A stretch of DNA of 64,000 nt from NCBI GenBank assembly GCA_025093985.1, contig JACAAK010000009.1, positions 2,046,001-2,110,000 of the forward strand. Direction: 5' to 3'. Shown in pieces: positions 20,718 to 34,760 of this stretch (its first letter is position 1; each line of letters starts with the position of its first letter). Origin of the DNA: Calvatia gigantea (Eukaryota; Basidiomycota; Agaricomycetes; Agaricales; Lycoperdaceae). The notes below the pieces were generated by a model. The model was not told the DNA's origin and made no database searches. It saw nothing but the letters and a program-made list of their open reading frames with translations. The translations under genes were made by a program, and so were the position numbers.

Positions 20718-22541
20718 TCACTGGTGTTGACACTCGGCACGATCTCCATACTCGTCGTCGTCATCTTCATCTAACCAATCTTCTTCATCTCCTTCGCCAA
20801 ACTGGGGTGGAAAACCTTGGTCAAAGAAGTTTGGACCAGCTGGATATGAGCGAGAACGCACTTCAGCCAGGTCAGTCTCCTCGAATTCCACATCGTCAAC
20901 AGTACTGGAAGGGGGTTCGATATCGCTCTTTTTCGGTGGTAACAATGATGCAAGGGCCTGAGGACAACGGTCAATCACAGGTCTCAAATTGCTCGGGGGT
21001 GCTCACTTGTGTGTTGACAGTACTCAGCCAGGCCTCGTCGGGCATCTCGAGTGAAAGAACAACGTATAGATCGCCCTTTTCGTCGGGGTGCTTGTAGATG
21101 GGCATCCCCTCGCCTCGAAGGACAATGGTTTGATCAGGCTTAATTATTTTGCCTGGTGGGCTCGAGATCCTAACTCCACGGCCATCTAAGTGTGTGACAA
21201 GCACCCTGGAGAAGCCCATGAGCGCTTCTGAGAGTGTAATCTTGACCCGAGTGAGGAGGTCGTTGCCTGAGCGCTCGAAGGACTCATGGGGTTTAACCTT
21301 CAGCTGGATGATCACGTCACCTGCAGGTACGTCCGGCTACAGACTAAATTAATCGATGAGCTGTATTTCTCGAAATGTGGCCCACCTCTTGATCACCAGC
21401 ACCTGCGAGGACTATCCGTTGTCGGTCAGTCATGCCCTTCTCAATAAAAACTTCCTGGCGTCCTTTCTCCTTTACAGTCTTACTCCCCTTACATTTCTTG
21501 CACCTTTCAATATATCGTCAGAGACAAAGCGATATATGATAGGCCACTTACCGATCCTTTTCTTTCAGAAGCTCTCCGCTGCCTTTACACTCTCTACATT
21601 GTGCTCGAGAGGTAGCGAGTTGATTCGCTGCGACCTTTTCCATCGTCCGTCAGAACTTTGCACTGCTCGGGTGAAGACAGGGGTTTACCTGTGTTTGCAC
21701 AAAAGTCCAGCCTTTTCCCGAGCAGTTAAAGCAGGTCTTTGGTTTTGCGTTACCCTTTGCTCCAGAACTTTTGTCATATTTAGTCGGTGAGTACGAGGGA
21801 AAGCTTCATGGGTAGACCTACCCTTTGCATGTCGAGCAAATAACCTCCTTCTCCATGTTCAGCTTAAATGATTTGCCATTATAAAGGTCTTCCAGAGTAA
21901 CCTCGTAAGGAACGATGGTGTCTTCTCCCTTTCTACGCTTCGGCCCGGGCCCGAAGTCGAATCCAAAGGAGGGACCTGCTCCGCCGCCGAAGAACTGTTC
22001 GAATATCTCCTCGAGACCTGTCGTCGTCGACGGGCCTTTCCCGCTCAATCCTTCCATGCCATGGGTATCGTAGATGTGCCGTGTCTGAGAATCACTCAAG
22101 ATCTCGTACCTATCAAACTTTGTTGGCACAGAAGACGGATGATGGACAATGGCAGTGAACATACGCAGCGGCTATCTCCTGGAACTTCACTCCAGCCTCC
22201 GGGTCGTTGATGTTTTTGTCCTATTGAACGCGAATTTGACGGATTGAGGAAATGGGATACATATGGTGTTCTCGAATGAACTCACGGGGTGGTGTTCCAT
22301 AGCCTACAAGATGGATCAATGACCGCTAGATGAAGAACAAAGGAGCACTAACTTTCTTTCGGTAAGCTTTTTTGATCTCGGCTGCAGACCAAGATATTGA
22401 GACCGACTACGAGTCACAGAGGAGAAAAGTACCTTCGGCTGCATCTGGGGAAACGCCAAGTAGCTCATATAGTTCGGTCTCAATTGCCACTGAGACAACC
22501 TGTCAGCTCGCAAGAAAATACGCCGGTGAATAGGACATACT
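20718..22541 (-). CDS. YDJ1: Type I Hsp40 co-chaperone (Ydj1/DNAJA class), start codon split by an intron
   Basis: The J domain begins AIETELYELLGVSPDAAEG and includes HHPDKN, which forms across an intron. The only way to start it with methionine is to join A at 22541 to TG at 22489-22488 across a 51-nt intron (GTATGT...CTCAG). Upstream of that A the frame meets TAA at once. A Gly-rich stretch (EEIFEQFFGGGAGPSFGFDFG) comes next. Four CxxCxGxG-type zinc-finger repeats follow, beginning CSTCKG. The client-binding domains read LKVKPHESFERSGNDL and ISSPPGKIIKPDQTIV. The protein ends AECQHQ, a CaaX-type motif suited to farnesylation as in Ydj1. Expected role: stimulating Hsp70 ATPase and delivering clients in the cytosol and at ER and mitochondrial membranes. 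Confidence 0.93.
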
Positions 22542-23034
22542 CGTTTACGCGTAAATAAAACTTTTGAAGAGGAACAGCTGTAAGAAGACGCAACACCTCG
22601 AAGGGGTTGGGCTTGCAGGTTGCGCATTGCACACCCACTCACAAGGCGAATTTTTGGATCGGAGTTTTAATGTTATTAGGTACGATTTTAATACGCGCCC
22701 ACATCCAGACTCCTCGCTTACTTGACTCTTAAACTTCCTCGCAGTTCATTGCAGTGAGTAGAAATACCTACACGCCTGAGGCCTGAGGGCTTGGAGTGAT
22801 GTTTCCATATTATCTACATTGTCAAACACGGGTTACCCTCGTGGAAGACGAGACAAATCTTGCTGATCTTTTCTTGGCGTCTGCTCATTTACTGACTATC
22901 TCGTTTCTTCTAGGTGCACCCAATGGGTTATAAGCGTCATACTGTTAAATAGGTTTTACATCGCTCATATCCTCCCATTGACAAGGACCTCGAGTCCCAC
23001 ACCTTTGTGCATGCACCTCCTTGTATGGCGCGGC
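22542..23034. promoter_or_regulatory. Divergent intergenic region between the Hsp40 and RCM1 genes
   Basis: The two genes start facing away from each other, so this 493-bp region must hold both promoters and the untranslated first exon of the Hsp40 gene. I saw no clear heat-shock element array (repeated nGAAn). Confidence 0.4.
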
Positions 23035-24815
23035 ATGAATTTCTATTTTGACGCTGCTAAAGTCTTGGACCGACTCGATGCAAAGGAAGGTTCTATCAAG
23101 AGTATTATCGCTACCTTGTCCGAGAAAAACCGAAAGAGAACCAGTGCATTGGTTATTGAAACCCTTAAATGTACGTTTTGGTGTTGTTCTTGGCTCCATT
23201 TTGAACTAGAGCTTGGGGTATTTAGACAAATCCGCTTTGACAGACGTCATTCAAAGATCTCTTTTGCTGAAGCAGGAGCGGAAAATTAAATCTTTGAACC
23301 ATGCCCTTGTTCTTGTTCACGACTTATTACTAGCCGGGGGCATCCAAGCAGGAGATGGTCCCGTCAAACAGGCTATTCTCCGCCATAAAACAAGGCTCAA
23401 AGCAGAGTTCACCAAGCTTAAGATCGGACAGGGCGTCAAGAGTAATACCGATCTCGCACAACAGCCTGATGCCCGCGCTTGTGAGTCCTTCCATGGAGCT
23501 ACATCTGGGTAGGTTCTTACTCTATCCCTGTCAAGCCCAGATACCCCGTTATGTCCGTGTCAACACGATATTCTGGACATGCGAAACAGCCATCCAGTAT
23601 TTTATTGACAAAGGTTTTTCTATCGGCAACCCTCTTTCGTCAAGGTGCTTATTACGACCAATTCTGTGTTGTGCCCTGAACGCTGACGTCTTTGTGTCAG
23701 CATGCACTTTAACAAGGATGAACACATCCCCGACCTTCTCCTCTTTGCACCTCAAACATCCTTTCAAGAAGATCCGGTTTATACCTCAGGAAAAATCATT
23801 CTTCAGGACAAAGCTTCCTGTTTCCCCGCGTTTGTGTTATCTCCTCCTCCAAACGACGAGAGTGTCGTCATAGACGCCACGGCAGCTCCGGGGAATAAAA
23901 CGTCCCACCTCAATGCGCTGATGAGGGGAAAGGGAAAGGTAAGCGATGCATAGTTTGTTGCCCACATCATCCTAATCAGGAACTTACGCCTCAGGTATAT
24001 GCATTCGAACGCGATACCAAACGTTTTGAAACGCTTAAGATGATGCTCTCGAAAGCTGGCTGCGAGAATGTAGAACCCATCCATGCCGACTTCCTCAATG
24101 TTGATCCATTCGATCGTCAATTTAAACCAGTTACTCACATGTGAGCGTTGGTATGACCGGCTCTGCAATATACCCTGACAGTGTCATCCAATTAGTCTTC
24201 TGGACCCATCATGTAGTGGTTCGGGCATAGTAAATCGGCTTGATCACCTTTTATTCGCAGGTGAGTCGCAGAAATCTCCTTAATGGTGTATGCTCAGTCC
24301 TTGCTCAGAAAGTGACAACCAAAACGGAGATGAAGATCGACTCAAGAAACTCGTAGCGTTCCAGCTCAAGATGATCAAACATGCGATGCGATGTAGGTGT
24401 CCTCAGACACGTATAATTTTTGGGGTTGGAGCTTGAAGCATGACTAACAATTCTCCTGTTAGTTCCAAACGTTCAGAAGATTGTCTACTCAACGTGCAGT
24501 ATACACGCCACCGAGAATGAACATGTTGTTTCCTCTGCTCTCACTTCTGACACGGGGGAGAGTAAGGACTTTATTCTAGCACCTCGAGAGGTTGTTCTTC
24601 CGACTTGGCATCGGCGAGGCTACACAGAGGAGATGAAGACTGGCGATGCAACGTCTGTCGTGCGTTGCGTTCCAGGTGAAGACGCAACCAACGGATTTTT
24701 TGTGTCTTGTTTCATCAGGAAGCCCAATAAGCGGAAACGGAAGAGCCAGCCAGAGAACTTGGGTAGGAACTGGCAGAAGAAAAGGAAAAATCTGTCGACA
24801 GTAATACCAATATAA
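23035..24815 (+). CDS. RCM1: rRNA cytosine-C5 methyltransferase (Rcm1/NSUN5)
   Basis: The start at 23035 ([19 protein letters not shown]) gives the usual NSUN5 N-terminus; the frame is open further upstream, with another ATG at 23011. Spliced segments then show [25 protein letters not shown], the SAM-binding motif [25 protein letters not shown], and the catalytic [10 protein letters not shown], which bridges an intron near 24190. The second catalytic cysteine is in [16 protein letters not shown]. The tail is Lys/Arg-rich ([17 protein letters not shown]), fitting a nucleolar protein. Yeast Rcm1 methylates one cytosine in 25S rRNA. Both motif cysteines of RNA m5C enzymes are present. Confidence 0.92.
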
Positions 24816-25145
24816 CGTGGTGGTAGTTCTCAAGTAGTTGAGTCAATACAAACATGCATTTGTGAGGCTACACTCCAAGTCAAGAACATACAACAAGAGA
24901 ATGAGCTGTATCAGATTAATGGATAGTTAGTGGTACCGGAGAAACCTAAACTCGTTGAACCCTGCAGAAGACCCGCGGGGAGGATTCGCCCGACCTGAAC
25001 ATTAACCTATCAAGTGAGTGTATCTCCGGTAAACGTGACATAAAAAAGGAATGGGAAATGTGAGCTTGTATCGGATAAAGACCTGCGCTAGTGAGGGTGA
25101 TAACGTCTAAGGTGAGGACGCTATAGCTGTAGCAACGGTGCATGG
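24816..25145. other. Convergent 3' region
   Basis: RCM1 and the branchpoint-binding protein gene end towards each other across 330 bp. Only untranslated sequence is expected and nothing else was seen. Confidence 0.5.
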
Positions 25146-26948
25146 TCAGCTGTGTTGTTGAGTATATTGGCCCTGATAGTAAGCGGCATAATTGGAATAG
25201 TCCTGTGGTTGCTGATATCCACCCTGCTGGTAGCCGGTCCACGCATTGTAACCTGCGGCTTGATATCCTGCACCGTACCCTTGGGGAGGTCGATAACCTT
25301 GTTGCTGTTGTTGCTGAGCGGCGGCAGGTTGTTGCCAGTTCTCTGGTCGGCGCCAAGGAGGGACGTTAGAACCGCCTGCTGTGATATCATGACCCATGCT
25401 GGAACCGCCCCACGACTTCCCTGCCTCTGCTCCACCGCCAGTGCCCTCACCCAACTCGGCCATCAAACTTGCGTATTCGGAATCGAAACCACCTCTATTC
25501 ATCTGTTGAGGTGGTGGTGGAGGAGCATTGGGGTCTTTGTTCACTGTACAATCCCTCGCCATGTGACCAGCGCTACCACAGACACGGCAAATGATGTTAG
25601 CAGTGAAGTTGCGTTGCTCGGGGCAGTCATATTTGCGGTGACCGACGCCACCACAATTTTGGCAAATCTGGTTTTCATCATCGCGCAAAGTACCATTCAA
25701 AGCGGCCAGTTCTCGAAGCTGGTTGCGTTTGTGGTCGTTTTGGCCTTCGGGTGTGGAAGCTGCCTGTGAAAAATCAGTGAGATCAGGCTCAGGCGGAACG
25801 GAACGTGACAACGCACTGTCTCAATAACCCTATTAATCATTTTAACGCAAGCTGCTACCTTATCTTCAGAGTCAGCAATGACGAGACAATGGAGATCCTC
25901 CTCCGCATCCTCGGCATATTGATCAGGGTCGGGCCTTTCCTTCCTTGACGCTACCTTTGCCGCGGATACTAATTTTGGCACCACTCTCGCGTTCCATTTT
26001 CTTGAGGCTGTTACCACGAGGACCAACAAGTAAACCAAAGAAGTTGATCTCCGGGAATTCCTTGACAGGGATGTAGACTTTTTCGGATGGTCGCTGGGAT
26101 CGCTTTTGCTGATGGTACTCGACTGGCGCGCGGAAGTTGGGGTCATTCTTCATGGCACGATCTACAAGCCTGATACGCTCGTCCTCAAGCTTTTTGCGGT
26201 AGCGAACCTCGCGGGTGTTCGTCCTCCGACCATGCGCATCATAGGTTGGAGGGGGAGATGGTGACCTGGGGAGAACAAATTCAGTATATGCGTCGAGGAA
26301 ACAGGGAGATTAGGACATACCTCTCACGCTCTGGAGGAATGAAGTCGTTAAGTCGAAGTTTACGGTTGATCTCTTCCAAACGCAGGTGAATTGCATAATT
26401 GTCCAGTTGGGCCTGGGAGACACCAGCCGCAGAAATTGCAGTTGGTAAACCAGGGATTTCAGTTTTAGCCTCACCCCAACGGCTACGTCGTTTACGGGGC
26501 GCATTGGGATCAACTAGCCAAGTGAGAGATAATGATAGGTCAGGGTTAGTATCCGTTAGTTATACTTTTAGCACTCTTAAAAGCGGTCAATGCCTCATAC
26601 GGCTACAACAAATCGCTGCAATAGCGTAAAGCGCCAAATTTGCCGGTGACGAGAATGAGCTGGTTAGATTCTGAGCTTACCTTTCGGATCCCCGGTACCG
26701 GGCGATTCTTCTCGCCCCCGTTTTCCCGGAGGACTCGCGGTATCTTGGTCACGCTGACGAGGGTAGGCGGAGGGGGAAGGCTGGGCAAGCTGGGGGGGAG
26801 CAGTATCTTCCGCCGGTGCTGGCCCGAAACGACGACGTTGACCAAGAGGGACTGGGGAAGTTCACTGTCAGCCTTGAAGGCGAAAAGGCGATCTAGTGGG
26901 CTTACCTTCGTTAGTGCCTGTTATTTGCTTGGTTGCAGGTCTCCACAT
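25146..26948 (-). CDS. MSL5: Branchpoint-bridging protein BBP/SF1
   Basis: The start at 26948 gives [14 protein letters not shown]. Pro/Arg-rich exons follow, with [19 protein letters not shown], the region that contacts the large U2AF subunit. The helix-hairpin segment is [19 protein letters not shown]. The KH-QUA2 domain follows ([19 protein letters not shown], then [19 protein letters not shown]). Two CCHC zinc knuckles come next ([14 protein letters not shown] and [14 protein letters not shown]). The C-terminus is Gln/Tyr/Gly-rich. The protein recognises the intron branch point in early spliceosome assembly and acts in the nucleus. Its gene is itself intron-rich. It diverges from the XPB gene across 186 bp. 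Confidence 0.95.
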
Positions 26949-27134
26949 GTTTAAAGACAAGAAACGATAATAGTTGGGGCACCGTGGCAGTGGTAAGGAG
27001 TCAAGGAGCGAAAGTTGGTTGAAGTTCCAACTCCGCTTTGATTACTCATCTGTGAGCGGTACCGCCTTAAGTCAAGTTACCCATGCGGCGCCTGACTTGG
27101 ATCCTCGTCCTTCCTGACCACCACACGAATTGTC
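26949..27134. promoter_or_regulatory. 186-bp divergent promoter between MSL5 and SSL2
   Basis: The two start codons are 186 bp apart on opposite strands, so both core promoters lie here. A run CCTTAAGTCAAGTTACCC is seen in the middle. No TATA box is evident. Confidence 0.55.
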
Positions 27135-30470
<3,336 letters not shown>

Positions 30471-31028
30471 CACGCCAGGTGTAGGGTTACAAGGTTACAA
30501 GGTTTGCGTGGGAGCAGTTATTTCGTCCCTTTCTGACGAGGTGTACATTACAATCCGCTGTACCTAAACTAGTGTGCGTATAATCACAATTTTTTCTTTT
30601 AATCACTTAATTTAAGGCGAATTTTTTGAGCGTAGCTCATGGGGCAGGCACTTTCACAAGCAGGATCAAGGCTACGGAACGCTCGGACGCAAATCCTGGC
30701 CATTAATATCAAAAGAGGTGCCGTAATGCACAGCCACCTGACAGGTGGCTAAAGAAGCATCAATCGCGTGAAGCCCACTGAACGACTTGATTGGAATTTG
30801 TTCACCCGGAATATTTGTAGAGACTTAATGAGGCAGAGGACAGGCGGGTGGAGGTAATTCACGTTTTCAGGGTTCCAGCCAGACTTTGGGGTCGATCGGA
30901 TTCCCAAACCGGAGAATGGGCAAGACCCCAGTAGCCGTCGTCGGACGGTGCCCCTTATATACTTGATTGCTAAAGCCTGGATTGTATCTTTCTTCCGCAT
31001 TCTTGGTTTTCTGCCCTACGCCTTTACG
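30471..31028. other. Intergenic between SSL2 and the bZIP gene
   Basis: This holds the 3' flank of SSL2 and the promoter of the bZIP gene. No coding sequence is supported. Confidence 0.5.
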
Positions 31029-32140
31029 ATGTCATCCAAGCGAGGCCGTAAAAGAAATGATAATCTTCCTCCCAATCGTGCGAGGGACGTACAGCGCGCC
31101 TTCCGTGCTCGACGTGCCGCGCACTTGCAGGTAAATTTCACTGGCCCGCCATGGTGTGAAATTCTTTGAAATTCCGTCCGCTAATACGGCCTTTTTACTT
31201 GCTATAGGCTTTGGAGCTACGGGTCTCAGAACTCGAGGAGGAAAATGATTACCTTCGGCACATACTTGATCTCCCGCCGTCAAATAGGCTTCCTTTGGGC
31301 AAGGGACCGACCGGAAAAGACAAGGCAAAGGTTTACCACTCCATGGTGGCAAGCAGCTCTCCCAACCAAACTCTCGCAATTGCCTCTGCGAGTCGGGAAT
31401 CCTCTACCGTAGACTCGCCTGGTCCCCGGAAACGCTCGAGTTCGCCCAACACTCTTGACCTCTCGATGTCTTCGCGGCCAATACAGGTCATCGAAAGCAA
31501 CTCTTCATGGAACGGTGATCTCATGATTGGGAGCGATCATCAGCCGGACATACAATCGTCCGCAAGTTCTTCGTGTCTTGCGCCCACGGCAGCCCCATCG
31601 CCGCTTAAACCACCCTACTCTTCCTACGGCACTCCGCTCCCTTCCTCGTCACGCAACTCTATGTCTAGCGACGTATATGTACAGAACAATTCGGTCCAGT
31701 CGCAGTCCTCTGATCGCTCGTTATCACAAAGCTACAGTGAGCAAAGTTTCACCTTACGGCATTCCGAGATACATGAGGGGCCTCCGCGACAGTATCCCTA
31801 TACGCCTTCTTTCCATACATATGACCATACCAGCATGCACAGTCCAAGCCCTTCACCGGGCACATCCACGTTCCAATCTCAAAACCAGCATCAGCAACTA
31901 CAACATCGGGAGTCCCCCATATCCTATGCCTGCTCTCAGCGTCAAAGGCGTATGACAATTCCGCCAGGTTTTCAAGTTGGCCCAGGATATACCAATATCC
32001 ATCATTCTTCTCAAATCCAGGCACACTCTACTCGCCAAGTAGAGCTCATCCAGAGTCAGGACGAGGTTGGGCGCTTGACCCCCTCTAGACACGGTGCATA
32101 TAGCCTGGATGGCCGTCTAAACCACCAACCTTTACCTTAG
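31029..32140 (+). CDS. bZIP transcription factor
   Basis: Exons 31029-31130 and 31208-32140 sum to 1035 nt, or 344 residues. The basic region is at residues 14-31 (PPNRARDVQRAFRARRAAH), followed directly by a leucine zipper (LELRVSELEEENDYLRHIL) that forms across the single intron. The N-R-A-R-D-V-Q-R-A-F-R-x-R-R pattern is that of fungal Yap-like or related bZIPs, where the usual NxxAxxxFR is shifted. The remainder is Ser/Pro/Gln/His-rich and disordered, ending DGRLNHQPLP. I cannot name the regulon. The C-terminal region lacks an obvious cysteine-rich redox domain, so a Yap1-type oxidant sensor is less likely. Confidence 0.88.
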
Positions 32141-32696
32141 TTTTATTCTCACCCTTGTAGCCCCTTGTAGCGGTACATATGTACCATACCCCCATGCACG
32201 CCTACGGTTTGATTTCAAGGATGCTACGTCGCTAATAGTCTCCGTGATGTTTAGGTTCGCCGTTTATACCTAGAAATGTACAGCAAGTATATTACCTTAC
32301 ACCTTTAGCCTACATCTTCTTACTTTATCGTATATCCCATTTATTAATCAAAACGCCCCGTTGGGTTGGTCTCGCCCTTTGTCGCTACTGGTTGGTAGGG
32401 TGCATTGTGTGCTTTCCTTCAGCGGCCCGGTCACACCACAAATTCAAGATTTGAATCCTTCCACTGTTGGTTTCCGAACATACGTGACGGGCATCATGAG
32501 AGCAGGCAGACAGCTTTCGTCAAAGGGAAGGGTATTCTCCATTGCGCGAACAACGATCGGTATATACAACAACATTCCTAGATACGTAGGGGAGCAGTAG
32601 AAACGGTTCGAGCGGAAAAAACTCTAGGTATAGCTTGGCGGAAGCCTGTACGATGTTGTCCATTCTTTCGTGAGAATGTAAAATATTCTCAAAGTA
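32141..32696. other. Convergent 3' region
   Basis: The bZIP and uracil-DNA glycosylase genes end towards each other. Pyrimidine-rich untranslated sequence and short chance frames only. Confidence 0.5.
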
Positions 32697-34324
32697 TCAA
32701 GTTGCTGGATTGAGATTGCACCAGTCCACCCGGCCATCAACGCCATATTTCCTTTCCAACCATTCGTTCGCCGCCTTGAAATGTCCATTTCCGAGAAAGC
32801 CGCGATTGGCGGAGAAGGGGGACGGATGCTAGAAAGCGGCCCGTGTGTGGAAGTTTAAGTGGAGCTCGATTGAGAGGATGGCCTTTGACTTACAGCGCTG
32901 CTTAGGATGAGGTGTTTGGTCTGACATGAAACCACTGAGTTCTCTTCCACCGAGGATGATTCGTGAATAAGTACCTTACTCAACTTAGCTACTCTTTTCC
33001 CTGCCCACGCCCCCCATGCTAGAAAGACAACGCCTCGGCCAACACCGGCCGCCTCGGAATCGTCTGTTCCACTTGAGAGATTGGCACCACCATATCTATC
33101 AACCACATCAACAACCTTCTCAGTAAACGTTTCCCAGCCTTTATTGGAATGAGATCCGGCATCGCCAGCGCGAACGGTGAGACAAGTGTTCAATAATAAG
33201 ACACCATTAGAAGCCCAGGCAGTCAGGTTGCTAAGGAAGCGATGTTAGACAAATCTAAACGGCAAGACGGGAGAGTCATCTTACCCAGTGTTTGGGCGCC
33301 TCAAATTCTGGATATTCTGCCTTCAATTCCAAATATATCTATGAGGGTGCGAACCCATCAGGTAGTCAGCTACATACGTACAGGAGATTGGTAATGAGGA
33401 AAGGCACCAACGTTTCTCAGTGAGGGCGGAGGGGATACACCGACGGGTACGGAGAAGCAAAGGCCTAGAAGTAGAAGAGGAGTCAGAGAAACGAATCAAG
33501 CGCGGTCAATTTCTTGTGTTTAAGTACCATGTGCTTGACCGTGACCGTGATAGGGGTCTGGGAATTACATATTCAGCACAATCAGAATGTGATATCAAGG
33601 TGAACAGGTTCACCTTGACCTATAATCACAACTTTGATCTTTCCGAGGGGAGTTCGTGACCAAGCATATATGTCTTTAGCTGAACCACATTCAGCGATGC
33701 CCTATACCAAGGTTTTAATTTTGAAATTTTGCACGGCTCACCAGGTGGGTAGACCTTGCAAGACTTCGGTGTATCATCTGGTCCCTTTACACCTTCTCCC
33801 GCAAGAAAACGTTTCAGAGATATAAAGTAGGGCTTGGTGATCTCATCTTTCAAAAGCTTTAACCTGTTTCCATGGATCAGCTATGGCGAGGTAAAATCCG
33901 AGGATAATTTAACGCACCAACTCTTGCCCATGACCTCGCATTCCAGGCGTAACAATTGTTTTTGCTCGTCGTTGAGGGCATCGATATAAGCAGACAAAGA
34001 AAAGGGAATAGAGTTGAGTTTCTGCAATCCGGACGTTTTTAAAGCCGAAACGGTGATTCTGTTGTTTGTAGAAGTGCCCTGGGTTCCTGACGCAGAGAGC
34101 TTAACCTTCTTGGTGGATTCTTTTCCCCTGTTGCCGCCGAAGAACATGTCTTCAATCGTGCGTTGGCGTTTATTGGACGTTTTTGCTTGTTCCTGAGACG
34201 AGCTGGGTGTTGCCTGAGAAGACTGAGAAGAGCTTTGTGGTTCTTCAGGCTTCTTTGCTCGGTAGCTGGGATCAATATCCTCGAGGAACACAGTGGCATT
34301 TGTTTCGCCTGCAGGAGAGGACAT
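32697..34324 (-). CDS. UNG1: Uracil-DNA glycosylase (family 1)
   Basis: The start at 34324 gives [14 protein letters not shown]. Residues near 50 hold [13 protein letters not shown], like the PCNA-binding/N-terminal motif of Ung proteins but with one extra residue before the aromatic pair. The catalytic domain includes KPWYR-free exons reading YFISLKRFL, the water-activating loop [18 protein letters not shown] (formed across two introns near 33540-33610), [17 protein letters not shown], and the Leu-loop [13 protein letters not shown] near the end, with the catalytic His. It ends CNLNPAT. It removes uracil from DNA in nucleus and/or mitochondria. The C-terminal exon is separated by an intron around 32830-32890. 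All signature motifs are present. Confidence 0.94.
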
Positions 34325-34760
34325 CGCGAAATCTGCGTACGGGGTATAGGTCAGAGACGGACTGAGTGGGACAACGTGCCACCGCTATTCGCTGGCAAAA
34401 GACGCGTCACAAATAAGCTCGAGGCAATATAGGTAAGTACGTACTTAAGGTCCCAGCCATTTATAATTAGCAACTTGAATTTGAGGTCACGTGCGACCAA
34501 TCTGAGCGTCTTCTGCAGAATCTGGATTACTGCGACTCTCAGCCCTTCATTTCCCCTCTAGGTTAGTGCTTCCCTGTGAAGTCAGCCAACTAGGTCATTT
34601 TTCTTTCTAACACAACTTGTCAAGTACCTAGCCAAACTGCCTCGATCACATTCTTCGCCATCGCCACCCTCCAAGGATGCCAGCGGACGTGGCGAGCTCA
34701 CGAGAAGGCACAACCAGAACGGCCCCAGGTTTCGTCGGCGGCTGAATTCATCCAGCGTTA
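34325..34760. promoter_or_regulatory. Divergent intergenic region between UNG1 and SEC59
   Basis: The region holds both promoters. A CACGTG E-box lies at 34488-34493. There is no ATG on the plus strand between 34441 and 34670, which helps place the SEC59 start at 34761. Confidence 0.45.
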
